NCBI GenBank assembly: GCA_010093685.1
Contig: MU006242.1
Location: 186,001 to 250,000, forward strand
Length of the DNA: 64,000 nt
Direction of reading: 5' to 3'
From: Ophiobolus disseminans
Lineage: Eukaryota; Ascomycota; Dothideomycetes; Pleosporales; Phaeosphaeriaceae
The stretch's first letter is position 1, and the number at the start of each line of letters is the position of its first letter. The notes under the pieces were generated by a model. The model was not told the DNA's origin. It made no database searches and was given only the letters and a program-made list of their open reading frames with translations. Shown piece by piece: positions 21,435 through 33,800 of the stretch. A program made the translations under genes and the position numbers.

Positions 21435-24400
21435 TCACTCCCCCTCATCCTTCCAAAACCCCGTCCCCTCACCGCTCCTGCCCACCTCAATCAAGCTCTC
21501 CAGCTTCTTAAAGTCGACGGGCTTCGTCAAGAAATCGTCCACGCCGCTCGTCCACGCCTCCAGTTTCGCGCTCGCAGACGTGAGGCCCGTGAGCGCGATG
21601 ATATGCGCTGGTGTCAGGCCTTTCTCGTTTTCATGTTCGCGGATGAGGCGTGTGGATGTCATGCCATCTGGTTTGCAGTTAGCAAGGGAGGTGGCAATGT
21701 TTTTAAAGTGGGTGAGGAGGGAGTCAGCTTACCCATGACTGGCATACTGATGTCCATTAGAATGATGTCAAACTTGCCGTCAGCTTCCTTGTAAGTTTTG
21801 AGAGCTTGTAGACCGTCCTTTGCTTCCTTGAAAGGAAGTTTGTGGCGCTTCATCCACGCAGACAATAACTTGCGATTGATGGCGTTGTCGTCGACGATAA
21901 GTGCTTGCTTGACGGTGGGTATCGTTTCGTGGTCTGAGTCGACTTTGACAGGATCTGGTGATGTTTGAGCTTGGATGACAGGAGCTGCGATCTCTTCGAG
22001 GGTTTGCTCGGGTTTGGTGCGGATGGCTAGTGGGGGAGGTGGATATAAGCCGACCCGTGAGCCAAGGTCGAGCGGGGATTTGAGAGGGCTTAATGGAAAA
22101 CTACTTGATGTGGACGTGTCGGTCGGCGATGTTGGTCTGATCTTAGAGGAATCCCCGGATGCGACGTCGTAGAGCTGTAAGCACTGCCGAAGTACAATGG
22201 CTAGCTTGTACGGTCCGCAACTGAGGTTGGATAGTTAGTGATACACTATGAGTATTTATTTGAACCACTTACGGTTGAGTCATGGTTTCCACAATGGACG
22301 ATCTACTCGTTACTCTTGCGTCAGAGCGAAGTGTTTCTGCCTCCAGAACATCCATGGCAATGAAAATAGTAACCGGACATCTTCTCTTTGCCGAGGCGGC
22401 GCTATTTCGAATGGTCTGAAGACACTCAAATGACACCTCTGGGCAAATAAAGACCTCGGTGTCATCGCACCCATCCCAAATGGTTGTCCGTCGAACATCA
22501 AGCTTCAGTACGTCAGACAGAGTCGATGACAGCACCTTAACGAAGAGTTCCATGTTCTTTTGGTGTTGGTTTTGTTCAGAGCAATCGTTCGACTCGGTGC
22601 AGCCGGTATAGATGCAGACCTTTCTACCTTTGAGCCCGCCCATGACCGTACGCCAAGCACTGGGCTGAGTATCTTTGCCGTCTTCTTCGTTGAGTCGCTC
22701 TACAGGTAGCCTGAGCGTGATGTCTGTGCCCTGAAGAGGCTGACTGCGAACCTCAATTTGGCCACCAATGTCCTCGAGGATACGTTTCACGACGCTCAAT
22801 CCCACCCCTGTTCCGGATGTATGCTGAACAAGCAGTCAGTAGCTGCGCAAGTTTCTTGAAGTACAAGGACTTACCGGGTTCTGCTTGCGAAACGGTTCGA
22901 AGGCGCTATTCTTCAGAAACGACCTCGTCATCCCGACACCCGAGTCGGAGATTTTCAGAACAATGGTTGCATTGGGACCGTATACATGCTCGGATCGGAG
23001 CGACACGTGAACAAGCCCAGATTCAGTGAACTTCATGGCGTTACCGAACAAGTTGAGAACGATCCGGCCGTAAGAACTAGCTGCAAGGTAAGAGCCGAGG
23101 CCCTCATAGTCGCCAATATCGAGAATCAGAAGTCGACTTCTTCGCTGAGAAGCTGTCCTCATATCATGATCTGCCAAGGATCCTTCTGAAGAGTTTTGAC
23201 CTAATGCAAGGTCGAAGGGAGACTGTCCAATGATCATCGTTTCCACTAGTTCTTCTGTCACAAAGCCGACGTTACATTTCGTGTCTGCTCGTGTAGTTCC
23301 GCTTGGAATGGGCGTTGAAAGCGCCAAGCGCTCGGAAGTGATACATATGCAATTGTCTGCAGACACCGTTTTTGAAGAGTAGTTGCGACTAGACTCTCTT
23401 CGTTCAGCATGGTCGAGGAGGTGCTCTACAGTCTCTAGCAGTGTTCTACCACATGCATTGATTGAGTTGATCATCGAGCCTTGGAAGCTGTCTAAAGTTG
23501 TGTTCCTCAGGAGGTGCGTTGATCCAAGAATGCCATGCAATGGCGTTCTCAACTCATGAGAGAGTGAGGACAAAAATGTTGTTTTAGCCTGATCTGTTGT
23601 CATTGCGTCGATACGAGCCACCTCCTGCATGATCGAATGCCCAAATGCCTTCAGAAACGGCAAATCCAGTCGTCCATCCAGAATCCTTTCGGAGCGTGTG
23701 GACCAGCAGAAACATCCAGCGAACCACCGTCCTCTATCGTAGTCCCAGAGAGGCAAAAACAATGCACTTTTTATGTTCGGTATTAGAGCTTGTATGCTTT
23801 CAACATGTCGTATGCGGTCCTTATCGGCCTTCTGTAATACCGGGTTTGTAGAACCCCTAGAATCCGCAGGCGTCTCTTTGGGAGTTGCGTTTTCAGACCA
23901 TGCATTAACCATTGCTTCTTCGCAATCAAGGCTATATCCCTGAGGGTACTGCTCGAGAACCCAGGCAAAGTTTGTCTCAAAAGGCGTCATGTCGACCGGC
24001 AACACATCACCTTTCAAGCTCGATTCATCTGCGGTGGCGAAGCCTAAAATCTGGCAGCGCTTTCCAGCCTCAACTGATTGGATCCCTTGCAATCCTGTAG
24101 CTGCTACTGATGCGTCGATGAACGTAACTCCATCCATGTCGTTTGACTGGCGCATAATATCGGCCGCACGAGCAAAAACTTCCTTGGTCGTGGCTGGCAC
24201 AAGACTCTCCTGCAATTCCGATATCGAACGTCGCCTACCAGAAGGGCTGGGTTCCGAGGCGTTCGAGCCAGTGTGAATATGAGAGCCGGAATCTTGCCCA
24301 CTAATGTCTGGTTTCGTATCTTCCCGTGGTTGGCCAAGTCCCTCCTTTGATGTGGTAGGCTGGGACGTCGGAGAAAGTGGCGATTGAAAGTGTTCGTTGA

Positions 24401-25124
24401 TTGGTTTAAGATTCGTACCATCAGCAAAAGACATGAGACCTTGCAAGCCCTCAGCTCCGCGACGATACCGGTCCCTAATAGTGTAGGTTTCCAGATAGTC
24501 CATGATGGTGGAAGAGAGGTCTTTCAAATACTGTATATCTTCTTGGGATAATCCATCTCTTACTTTATCATCGAGGATGCATACTGATCCAACAATGTTT
24601 CCGGAACAAGAGTAGAGGGGAACGCCGGCGTAGAAGCGCAAAGGTCCGTCTTTTACGTATGATCGGGTTGCATGGAGTTTGCTTGTACTGAGGTCGTTGA
24701 TGATGAGCACTCCGTCTTCTCCCTCGGCCAAAGCCACCGGGTCCAGTACCCTCTCGCAGATACCCCACTTTCGAGGAAGGCAGACATTACCAAACCCTAG
24801 ATCAATTGTGCGGTTAAGCGGCGAGTCGAATTTCAATGACGTCCTTGGCGTTGCTTCAGCTAATATGTACTGGCTTTTCTCATCGATAAGGCTAATCAGG
24901 CTTCGTGAAGCCTGAAGCCGGATAGCGGCGAGTTGGCAAAAAGCAGCCAGAGAAGAGTCCGTCGCCGGCCGTGGTGAGTAGCTGCTAGGTATCGCGTGTG
25001 TGTCGGGAGAGGGCCCCAAGTTCTCGACGGTGGAGATGTTCTTGAAGGCCGCGAAAAGGTTCAGGACGTCGCGCTCCCTCTTGAACGTAGTAGTTGGTTC
25101 GGCCATCCTCAATGGACCCTCCAT
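21435..25124 (-). CDS. Hybrid histidine kinase (GAF-HisKA-HATPase-REC)
   Basis: Four exons, complement of 21435-21667, 21733-22220, 22273-22823 and 22875-25124, give 1173 residues; introns are 65, 52 and 51 bp. Order: a GAF-like sensor (~60-215, with FYAGVPLYSCSGNIVGSVCILD), a disordered Ser/Pro linker, a second sensor-like region, the HisKA H-box SLSHELRTPLHG with the phospho-acceptor at about His523, HATPase with N-box NLFGNAMKF, G1 DSGVGM, F-box FEPFRK and G2 GTGVGLS (G2 formed over intron 1), then a divergent receiver-like stretch, and a C-terminal receiver (~1035-1160) with acid pair DDN, phospho-Asp in MDISMPVMDG, the conserved Thr (ALTG) and Lys (TKP). All catalytic residues are intact. 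It should pass phosphate to a histidine phosphotransfer protein and then to Skn7 or the Ssk1-MAPK route. Signal unknown; no membrane segment, so cytosolic. Confidence 0.93.
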
Positions 25125-26195
25125 GACTATGCAAAATACCAGTTAGTATTAGCGAGCGACTCGAACATGGCGACCAACATCGTGCAGTTGATCACGCAAA
25201 GGCATCGACCGATCTTGAGGTTTTTGTTGCCAGCAACGAGATCGACGTTTTTCGGTAAACCCGGTCACTCCGGCCTAAGCAGGCTAGCTAGACAGGATTC
25301 TCGATCTCTGAGAGGACGGGATGCCTTCCCAGCAATCGAGGTCTGCAGTGGTCTGGAACTGTGGCGTTTTGACAGCTAGTCGGGCCTTTTGCAGCTCAGC
25401 ACTCGCCACAGTGTTGCTTCACTGCCTTTCGCAGCTCTCGGTATACCGCCAAGATATGTGGTACAAAAAAATTGCGGTATAAATAGAGATTGAATCCATC
25501 TGAGATCGCATCTAGGAGGATCAAAAGGCTCCTGGGGAAGGATGCGCGTGTGGATGCCTGATGACGTTGGACGTGCGTCGTGATCCGCTACGGGGGAGCG
25601 ACGAAGCAGACCCTGCCTAGACCCAACATAGCGCAAACGTCAAGCACGCGACGGAACGTCGGGGCCATCCGATTAGAACCTTGGAGTCCGACGGCAATTT
25701 ACTAGGCGGAGCCGCGATGTCTTCCATCAGACCACTTTACATAAAATAATGTTTACAGGGGCCTTTGTTATGGCTGGGCGGTTACGAGGCCAGTCTTGGC
25801 GGGTTGGCGACGGTTGCGAATATAGGCAAATTTTGACACACAAGTAAACTCTGTGTGGCATGTGACATCGGAGGAGGGAAGACTACGGCAGTTTCACTAA
25901 GTCGCAGCATGTGGTGTAGCTCTTAGAACTCAAAGTCTGACCAACAAAAGTAGTTGATGTTTACCATGGAGCGCATTGCATCACGGTCGATCAAGAGTCC
26001 ACAACGCCGGTCCCTTAGCAGCACCTGGATGAAGTCCGAGATGGCTCTTGTCTTCATCGTGTTATTGACGCGTTCATCGAATTTATGAGAAATGTATACC
26101 CAACTTCTGCGGCGTTCTTGATGGGCAGACCCCTCAAGAACCTTGGAATGCATAGATGACTGATTCCCAAACATGCCAGGCCGAAGTGCCTGCAT
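25125..26195. other. Intergenic: histidine kinase promoter and 3' flank of the DUF6536-like gene
   Basis: About 1.07 kb with no supported gene. Open frames at 25376-25636 and 25923-26195 (minus) have no domain and break the pattern of their neighbours. A TATAAAT string lies near 25478 on the plus strand without a gene to serve. Confidence 0.45.
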
Positions 26196-29128
26196 CTACT
26201 CATGCTTCTGCCTTCGAAGTCTTGTCATGCTCTCTCCCCAGAAATCGGTCCAATATCTTGCAAATCTTTTCGGGCGCGTAGTCCTTCGATCATCCTTTGC
26301 CGGCACTGCCGGTTCCGTGGGTATGCCATAGAGCACATCGTCGACATCTGGCGCACGAACGTGTATCGAAGTTGTGAATGCACATTTAGCCACGTTTTCA
26401 GGGTCACCTGCAACCTCGTAAACGCCCCATTGAAGGGGAAGAAGATGGACATCCTTGTCTAGAGCCGCACGGTGGCAATTCGCGCTGATGGCGAGACTGC
26501 ACGTCGAGACAAATGGCATTCCAGGCACATAGGTATACTTGCGACACAGGCTTGTCGTGAGGTATCCAGCCAAGCATAGGATTCCCAAGGTCAGTGCTAG
26601 AATAGCCTCAATCAGTGGGCTCAAAAGCTGTGCGAAGGAGGTTGTGCCTACCTGTTATACAAGGCATGATACTGAAGCCAGCCATTGTGAAACCTGGTAC
26701 TGGAGTGCCGTTTATGTCAAACTGCAGGACCCGAATGACGAACGCGGATTGCGAGATGAGCCAATGCAATATTGCGAAGAGTGCGATGATAGGCAGCCCA
26801 TATCGTAGTGGCATGGATATGAAGTAGCTTCCGCGCTGTATACCTTTGGGATGCGACACTCGCAGCGTCTTGCGCTCGTAGCCATATTGCCCCCATTCTG
26901 CGGCTAGCAATTGACAGCTCAGAATGGCATTGAAGATGAGGTAGAGCATTGATACCAGCACTTGCCATACGTTGGCCACCATGATGTTGGCGAAGAAGCC
27001 AAAGGAGCCCTAATAGAGTTTAGCTTTGTGCATCACACGTCGGGAGTGTAGACTATATGATGAGATGCCAAGATGCACATACGTTTCTGGATTGGTTCCA
27101 TGAGATTATCTCTTCATGCCTAGCAGTACCGAATCCCAGCTCCCATATCGAGCTGAAGCTTACTTGTTCGTAATATTTATTTTGGGTCAAGAAACCCTGC
27201 ACGATAACAACGAAGGCAAAGATTATCACCAACGAGAATCTATCCGTTAAGGTTAGTAGGGTATCAATGGTGAAAATAGAGTGTCTTACCCTAATATCGA
27301 CCAGAACCATCGTGTCTTACTTGAAGCCTTTGCCCACCTCCTAGGCTGTGTCGTTGGAGTAAACTTCTGGTAGCTACCAGACTTCTGTTTACGGGTAAAG
27401 AACTCCCAACCCACAACGCCATATATTTTAGTATATTCATCTCCATCCTCAAGGAAATACTGAAGAGCATCTCCCAACGTACAAATAGTTTCCTTATTTA
27501 AAATGAAGATGACTCCGAAAATGCAAAAGCACTTCACTAAATTGAAGATCGTAACCACTAGCACATGCTACTGTTAGTCGCGTTATGATATAATGTAATA
27601 TCTCAAACTTACCTAAGAGTAAGACTGGAGAGCACTGTAGATGGCAGAGACGTTGTCTCTTTTCTTTCTCAGTGACTCGCTGATCCACGAGAAAATAGTC
27701 GATCTGGAAGCCCCAAGCCCCCCTACCCAGGGTCCAGGTTTTAGCGTTCTCATCAGTCCATTCACGTAATTGAGAACATCCAACAGCTAAGGCTACAGGC
27801 GTCTGCCTGCACAGGTCACCTCCTCCCGCAGAATATGCGTCAAAATTGCCCCAATCGAGAAGAGAAGCCCCGTGACTGTTCGCCGTACCATTGCAAGGAG
27901 GTGGATCGCAATCGGGGGCATCGGGGAGAAGTGCTGATACATTAGAATGCAGTGCGACGGCGATGAAGTTGGGTCGCCAAACGAACTGTTTGTGGTATGC
28001 ACGGAGTCCGTCGAAGGTCGAAATCTTTTTGAAGTCACGCGAGTAGTCGTTGTTATCTTTTACTAAAGATTCGATGGCTGTGACGAAGTTTTTTTCGGCA
28101 TAAGTACGATTGAGAGCGTAGGAACCGGATGAGAAAAGGTCAGGGCCAGAGCCCGTAATCGTGGCATTCGAGAATGGTCGAGACAAGAAGTCTTCTGTCA
28201 CAACGAGATAAGCATACGAGTTCACGGTAAAACTCGCTACCACGACGGAGTTGTATCTATTTCAGAACTAGTCAGTCTAACAAGGACCGATGAAGGTATG
28301 TGAAGCCGAACTTCAGCGGTCTTAGAAGTACTCGGTATACAGGAGAATTAAATTAACTTACAGGAAGTGAATGGGTAACGAGCTTGTAGCTAGAATGACC
28401 CAAATAGCACGCCTCTTCCAAGGTATAGATTTTAGATTCCGTAAGCTAGGAACGCCAATATCAAGCCATTTTTCATTTTTATGAGCAGCCACAATGTCGT
28501 CTTTGGTTGGAGCGGAGACAAGCTGCAGGGACAAGTTTGATGCCGAAAGCATAAGACTGCTGAGGATATTGATAGCGAGGTGTATGAGAACGCTTGATAT
28601 TCTGACGGTTTCACATTCGCCGGTATATAGATTGCGTAAGTACTTGTCGGGTATGTCGTTCGAAAGGACGGTGTAAGATAGAATAGTCAGGGTGAGATTC
28701 GTGATGAAGACGAGGAAAATTATGGTGAATGCGGACCATAGGACAACATGTCGGCGAGACCTCCAGTTCGTGAAAGTTTTATCGATTTGGGGAAACCAGG
28801 GTGATAGTAGATCACGTGAACCATAAGAGATATCAGCAAAAGCACGGCCATCCCGTGAAGGTATGAGTGACGATGGCGATTTCTGAGTGACAACTGAGGC
28901 ATCCGGACAGCGCGCTTGAGAACTGGTCTGAGGATTGGTCGGACGTGCCGGGTGTGCTGGTTGTGACGTGCCCGGGTAGCCAGTGGATTGGACCTCTATC
29001 GAATCCGTATTGCTCTCGGTCGATGGGATTAGATTGATCACGTATTCTCGCTGCGAATCAGGGCTAGGCTGAGATGGAAGCAGTTCTCCTGCTATTCCCT
29101 TGTTAGGCGCATCATCGGCGGAAGACAT
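26196..29128 (-). CDS. DUF6536-like multi-pass membrane protein
   Basis: Six exons, complement of 26196-26596, 26652-27009, 27083-27239, 27290-27557, 27613-28256 and 28362-29128, give 864 residues. All introns (55, 73, 50, 55, 105 bp) are GT..AG and keep frame. The first ~135 residues are polar. Then comes the family's entry motif: a basic WRSRRHVVLWS leading into a long membrane helix (TIIFLVFITNLTLTIL). A large Asn-rich, Cys-containing outer loop follows (about residues 290-460, several N-x-S/T sites and CDPPPCN), and then at least five more helices, including IFNLVKCFCIFGVIFIL, FSLVIIFAFVVIVQGF and ALTLGILCLAGYLTT. This architecture fits the fungal DUF6536 family, whose function is unknown. 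I chose the ATG at 29128 (MSSADDAPNK); another in-frame start at 29191 would add 21 residues. Confidence 0.75.
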
Positions 29129-30829
29129 GACGTTGAACTGTAATGCAACCAAGGAAGGGAGGAGAGGGATATCGCGACACACTAGGAACACAGCTTAGTA
29201 CTAGAGAAAAGGGCGAATGTTATGGACTTGCGGCGGCGGCCCCCACCGTCGAGAAGTCGTGTGTCGTGTATCATTGCGGTGTATCTGCCCCTACATGTAC
29301 GATACGAAGAATGGCCCCAACGACACCCAATGAGAGAACCTGCATGCCCGGGTAAATATCGATTTCGGCCTAGCATATTTCAGCCTTGTGGAAAACCCAC
29401 AAGGAGGGATGCAGCTTACTGCCTCTGGTCACCTACCATAAAACCTGGAAGTTATAAGCAAAAGTAATAGAGGTTGTAGGATGTAAGCACAGTCCTAGAT
29501 TTCTGTAGGATGTGGGAGTGTAAGGGATTGAACCTTAAAAAGGAAATAGGCACGACTACATGCACCAACCCCGGCCAAAAGGCAGGCACAAGTTGAATCA
29601 ACGGTGTTCAACTTGCGTAGTCAATATTTATGCAGCATGAAGACATGTGAGGCATGACTGCGCCGCTCTCAAACCCACTAGTGGGTCCTGCATGGGTCTA
29701 GCCCATCACAGGGAGGCAGGGCAAAAGTGAGAAGAAGGTTGTTGTATTGAGAGAGCTACATAGAGCGATTATATACACAACATGATGAGTAAGCCAGTGA
29801 CTAAGAGTCACGTGGAGATGCAGTCCACAGTGTACCATGTGAACTAAGGTGCTAGGCTGACAATTTCCTAGATTAAAGAATAGCATGCTCACATCGTGAG
29901 ATCAGATCAGGATGGAACTGTCAGATAACAGGGTTCTGATGAGGATGATAAGTGTTGGGGTTCAACGTGTATATTGTTGTGTCTGTGGTGCAGTCTTAGA
30001 GGGATGAGACGGAAGGCCACCCTGTTCTAGTCCCTCTTGGGACTAGGGAGTCTATGGAACGTGCTATCTTCAACTCGTTCCCTTCCACCCAAATCTACCT
30101 CATATCTGACAGGAACAGACCCAGCTGCAGCAACTACCTAGGTACTTACAACTACAGGCAACTTTCTATAGTAACCTCTAATTCATCTATCTCTATTGCC
30201 CACTGTGAGAAATCAATCGAGTAAGTTGAATCCAATGTGAAAGAATAATAAGTTACAGAACATGCAGAGCCAGAGGTGAAAGCTCCCGAGCTCCCGCCAA
30301 GAGGCTAGCGGGAGTCAGGCCCAATTAGGACTAGCACAAACCAGTATCACGTGCACCTCGCATATGCCAACGCCAAATCTAAATACTACCCATCTAATAA
30401 GCTGCACATTGCCCATCGCTTAACAACTGTCCACATTTAACTACCCCCGTGACTTTCGCTCATATGTGACCGGAAGCAGTACACTACCAGTGCTATGCGA
30501 TGTCCGCATTGCACCGATGCAAGTAGACTATTTATCTGGAACGATAACAATAATAATAGATAGCATATCAAACTTGCTTTTCGAGGGTATCAAGAACATA
30601 CAAGCACCAAAAGCACAAATCCCAATCAAAAAGCAAAATGCAGACTAACACCAAGCCTATGTGCAGATCACTCTAGACCCCACAACTACCCATATACACC
30701 CCTGACCCATGTACATTCACAACTCATCTTTCCAGCTCAAAGCATCTATCCTCCTCTTTGGCGCATCATCTACCGAGGGCCGCAACGCCAGATTCTGTGG
30801 CCAAGGCAAACGCGAATCGACCTACAATC
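29129..30829. other. AT-rich gene-free interval
   Basis: About 1.7 kb, visibly richer in A+T than its surroundings, with no open frame worth calling. It includes the promoter of the membrane-protein gene, a 9-bp inverted repeat (CAAGTTGAA at 29589, TTCAACTTG ending 29615), an LTR-like patch, and a small hairpin (CTCCCGC/GCGGGAG) near 30291-30314. It may be decayed repetitive DNA. Confidence 0.45.
29607..29930 (-). mobile_element. Possible solo/degraded LTR (copia-like)
   Basis: Read on the minus strand, this begins TGTTATCTGACAG at 29930 and can be ended at TTGAACA (29607), giving the short TGTT..AACA inverted ends usual for LTRs. In the middle there is a TATA-type string (GTGTATATAATCGCTC) followed by CTCTCTCAATACAACAACC and a C/T-rich stretch, the usual layout of a U3/R boundary in fungal Ty1/copia LTRs. 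No second copy, primer-binding site or gag/pol remnant is seen, so this remains tentative. Confidence 0.25.
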
Positions 30830-33800
30830 TTAGCTCTCCCGCCTCTTGCTGTGGTTTGCTTTCGAACTCACTTTGGTGCTGCCGGTCAGCGACGTCATGC
30901 GCTTCTGGGCAAAGACAAAGTCTCGAAAGACGTCGCCGGTGCTTTCTGGGGCGTCGCCGTTGACCGATGAGGCGCGTGAGGTTGCAGGGCCGTCGAGGGA
31001 GAGGAGGGAGATGCGACTGGGCTTTGTAGTGGAGTGGCTGTTAGCTGTTGCAGGTTTAGCGATTGGCTGTGCCGGGGTGCGGACCTGGGTTTTGTGTAGA
31101 CTTTTTGCAGGTGTGTGCTGTGTGACCTGGGAATTTGTTGGGAGCGAGTGTCGCGGGAGATTGCTATGCGTGCCGTTGGGGTAGCTTTTCAGAGGAGCTT
31201 TGGGCTGGTTGAAGGCGCTGGGTAGTGATGCTCTCGATCGCTTCTCCTTCTGCGGAATACTCCTTGCTATGCTCGACGGCTTGGGTACTGGTGGCTGGAC
31301 GCCAAACTGCTGTAGTGCCAGCTGTAGGGTTGCCGGGCTCTCGATAACGCCCTTACGATAAATAGTGTCTCGAATTGTGTCCTTGTAGAATCGATGGTAC
31401 GGCTCAGCGTCGCTTCCTTGATCCAAGCAATCCGAGACATAACCTGTGTAATCTGTCCTGTTTCGGATCACGAAATCATCCCACTGCCACTTTGGCACCA
31501 TTTTATCGGCCCTATCCAAGTCAAGCATTTGTATGCACTGCCCCTGGAAGTGTTTAGCGCAACCAGTGTATTCTGGATATGCCGTCTTGAATGTCTCAAA
31601 GACGCTTAGATTTTGTCTATTGCCTGGATCTGTGGTAATCGATCGCGGCTGCTCACTAAGTCGAGTAGATACTGGCGGAGAAGCAGCTGGAGCGGCTTTC
31701 TGAGGTCTTGCAACCGGCGAGGCAACTGAAGCGGGCCGCAACACCGCAGCCGTGATCTGCGCTGGCTCGGTTGGACTCGGATCCTCGTAAAGACTGACAT
31801 GCCGGGGTGACATGGCAGGCGGAGAGGTACTGCTAGTATCTGTACTAGGCGAGTCAACTTCCATCGCATCGCCTTGTGGGTGTGTTCCAGGCTCGGTAGC
31901 AGGCTCAGCGCGACTCTCAAAACTTGTGCTCGACTTGCGATTTTCGCGAAACTTTCGTAGCGACTCCTCTCGGTGGTGACGTAAAGTCGATGCCGGATCT
32001 GCGGACGCTGGTAACTCTTCCCCGAACCCAACAATTTTGATCTCTCGTCTCTTCGAGCGACGACTACTCTTTTTGGGAGGAGAGTGCTCTAGTTTCCGCT
32101 TTGTAGGCCCAGGCGCAAGTGGTGGCATGGCCGATGATGTTTCGTTCTCAGATTGATTTTTTAAGATGGGTAGACCAGGCGTGGCACGAGGTGCGGACAG
32201 CTGAGGAGAGATCTGGGCAGATATTGGTGACGGTTCGGGTGATTTGTTGTTTTCTTCGTTTGTCTGAGGCGTCAATAAATCGTCCGCCCTTACCAACTCC
32301 TGTGGTGGCAAGACAACTGGTGCTTCTGACACTGTGACGCGGCCCATTCCTGGATCAGGCATATTGTCATCTAAGGCTTGCTTGCTGCTCTCATTTCCAC
32401 TATGGGGCTGCTGCTCTCCCATCTGAGTGTCATCGTCTGCATCTTCCGCCGTTGTAGCGTGGAGTCTGACCTTGGAAGGAGAATGTACTTGTGACATGGG
32501 TTTGTCGTTGTAGGTTCCGTACACGATTGATCCGGACGAAGTATTCTTCGACGTGCCACTCCATCTTTGCTTTTCCGGTCGAGAAGACGTGCTGACTTCG
32601 ACAATTTGACCATTCTTCCCTTTTGTGTAAGGCGTCTCTTTCACTTGTACTACGGGTCTCGGAGGGGGCGATTGAAGCAGTACCGGTGTGTTTACCTCAC
32701 TTGCTCCCCCCACGCTGTCCTCTCCAAGTCCTTGTGGTACAAATTCCTCCATCTCCATTTCTTCGTCTAGGAACAGAGGCCCTTGTTGGACTGGAGGCGA
32801 TGAGGGCGGGATGGTTGGCTCCTCCTCGTTGGACGACTCGATTGAGATAGGCACCTGTGCTGCTGCGCTAGTCACTGTGGTCTCGATGTCTTGATGAACT
32901 GCATCTTCTGGGGGCTCGAAGCTTGAATCTGGAGGAAGTTGGCCAAACCGTGACGCAATCTTTGGCGGCTCAGGACTCGGCGACGCAGGCCACGAAACCG
33001 GACTTGATGGATTAGGTTCATCTGGGGAGGCTTGTAAAACCGGGTCTTGGGGAGAAGGATCCACACTGCTGACAGGTTCCTCCGGCGAGGGGTCTTCGTC
33101 CATCTCGTCGTCTGAGTCTGGAGCAGCTTCCATTGCTGCGTTTTCGTCGGCGATTCTGTGAAGGGCCATGAGGATAGTGATGGGTACATTGCCGTCCGGA
33201 AACTGGTGTCCCGCTTGCGGTTTGTACCAGCTTGTTTGTTTCTGCAAGATGTTGAACTGATCATTGGGCACTTTCAAGGCTTCTCGCGAGAACTCCAGGT
33301 CCCTCATCCAAGAGCACTCGGAAGCCAGCTGCTGCAGCACGTTTGGTTCGCGTTCCTTCGGCGTAGTGTTCTTGATCGGTCCCGGTCTCGGCTCCTCGAC
33401 TTTGTCATTTCGACGAGGATCAAGCGGCACCTCTCGTTCCCACCGAGGGCTCCGCGAGGTTTGAGGCGATGAAGATGCTGCCTCCTTACCTTTGCGTGGG
33501 GTCTGGGTTGGCGGTGGAGGGAGCTGCGTGAACAGCTGGGAGGCCGGAGACTCGGTAGGCTTCTGTGGCCTGCTAAGAGGTGGGCGGATGAAGTTGTCTG
33601 TTGATGCCGTGGTAGATTTGCTTGCATTGGATTCGTTGTGCTGGGCGAGTAAGCTCCGTAGCTGTTGTTCTTTGCTGGGCCTGGCAGCTGCAGGTCTGGG
33701 CCTTATATCTTCTCGCCGCGTGTTGCCCGCCAGTACAGGCTCCAGGCTCTTCACGCCCAAGACTTGTGGCTCATCTTGGGACGGCCGCGGCCGAAATGAA

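Noticed and set aside
25476..25486. TATAAATAG string as a promoter
   Set aside because: No plus-strand gene follows within a sensible distance.
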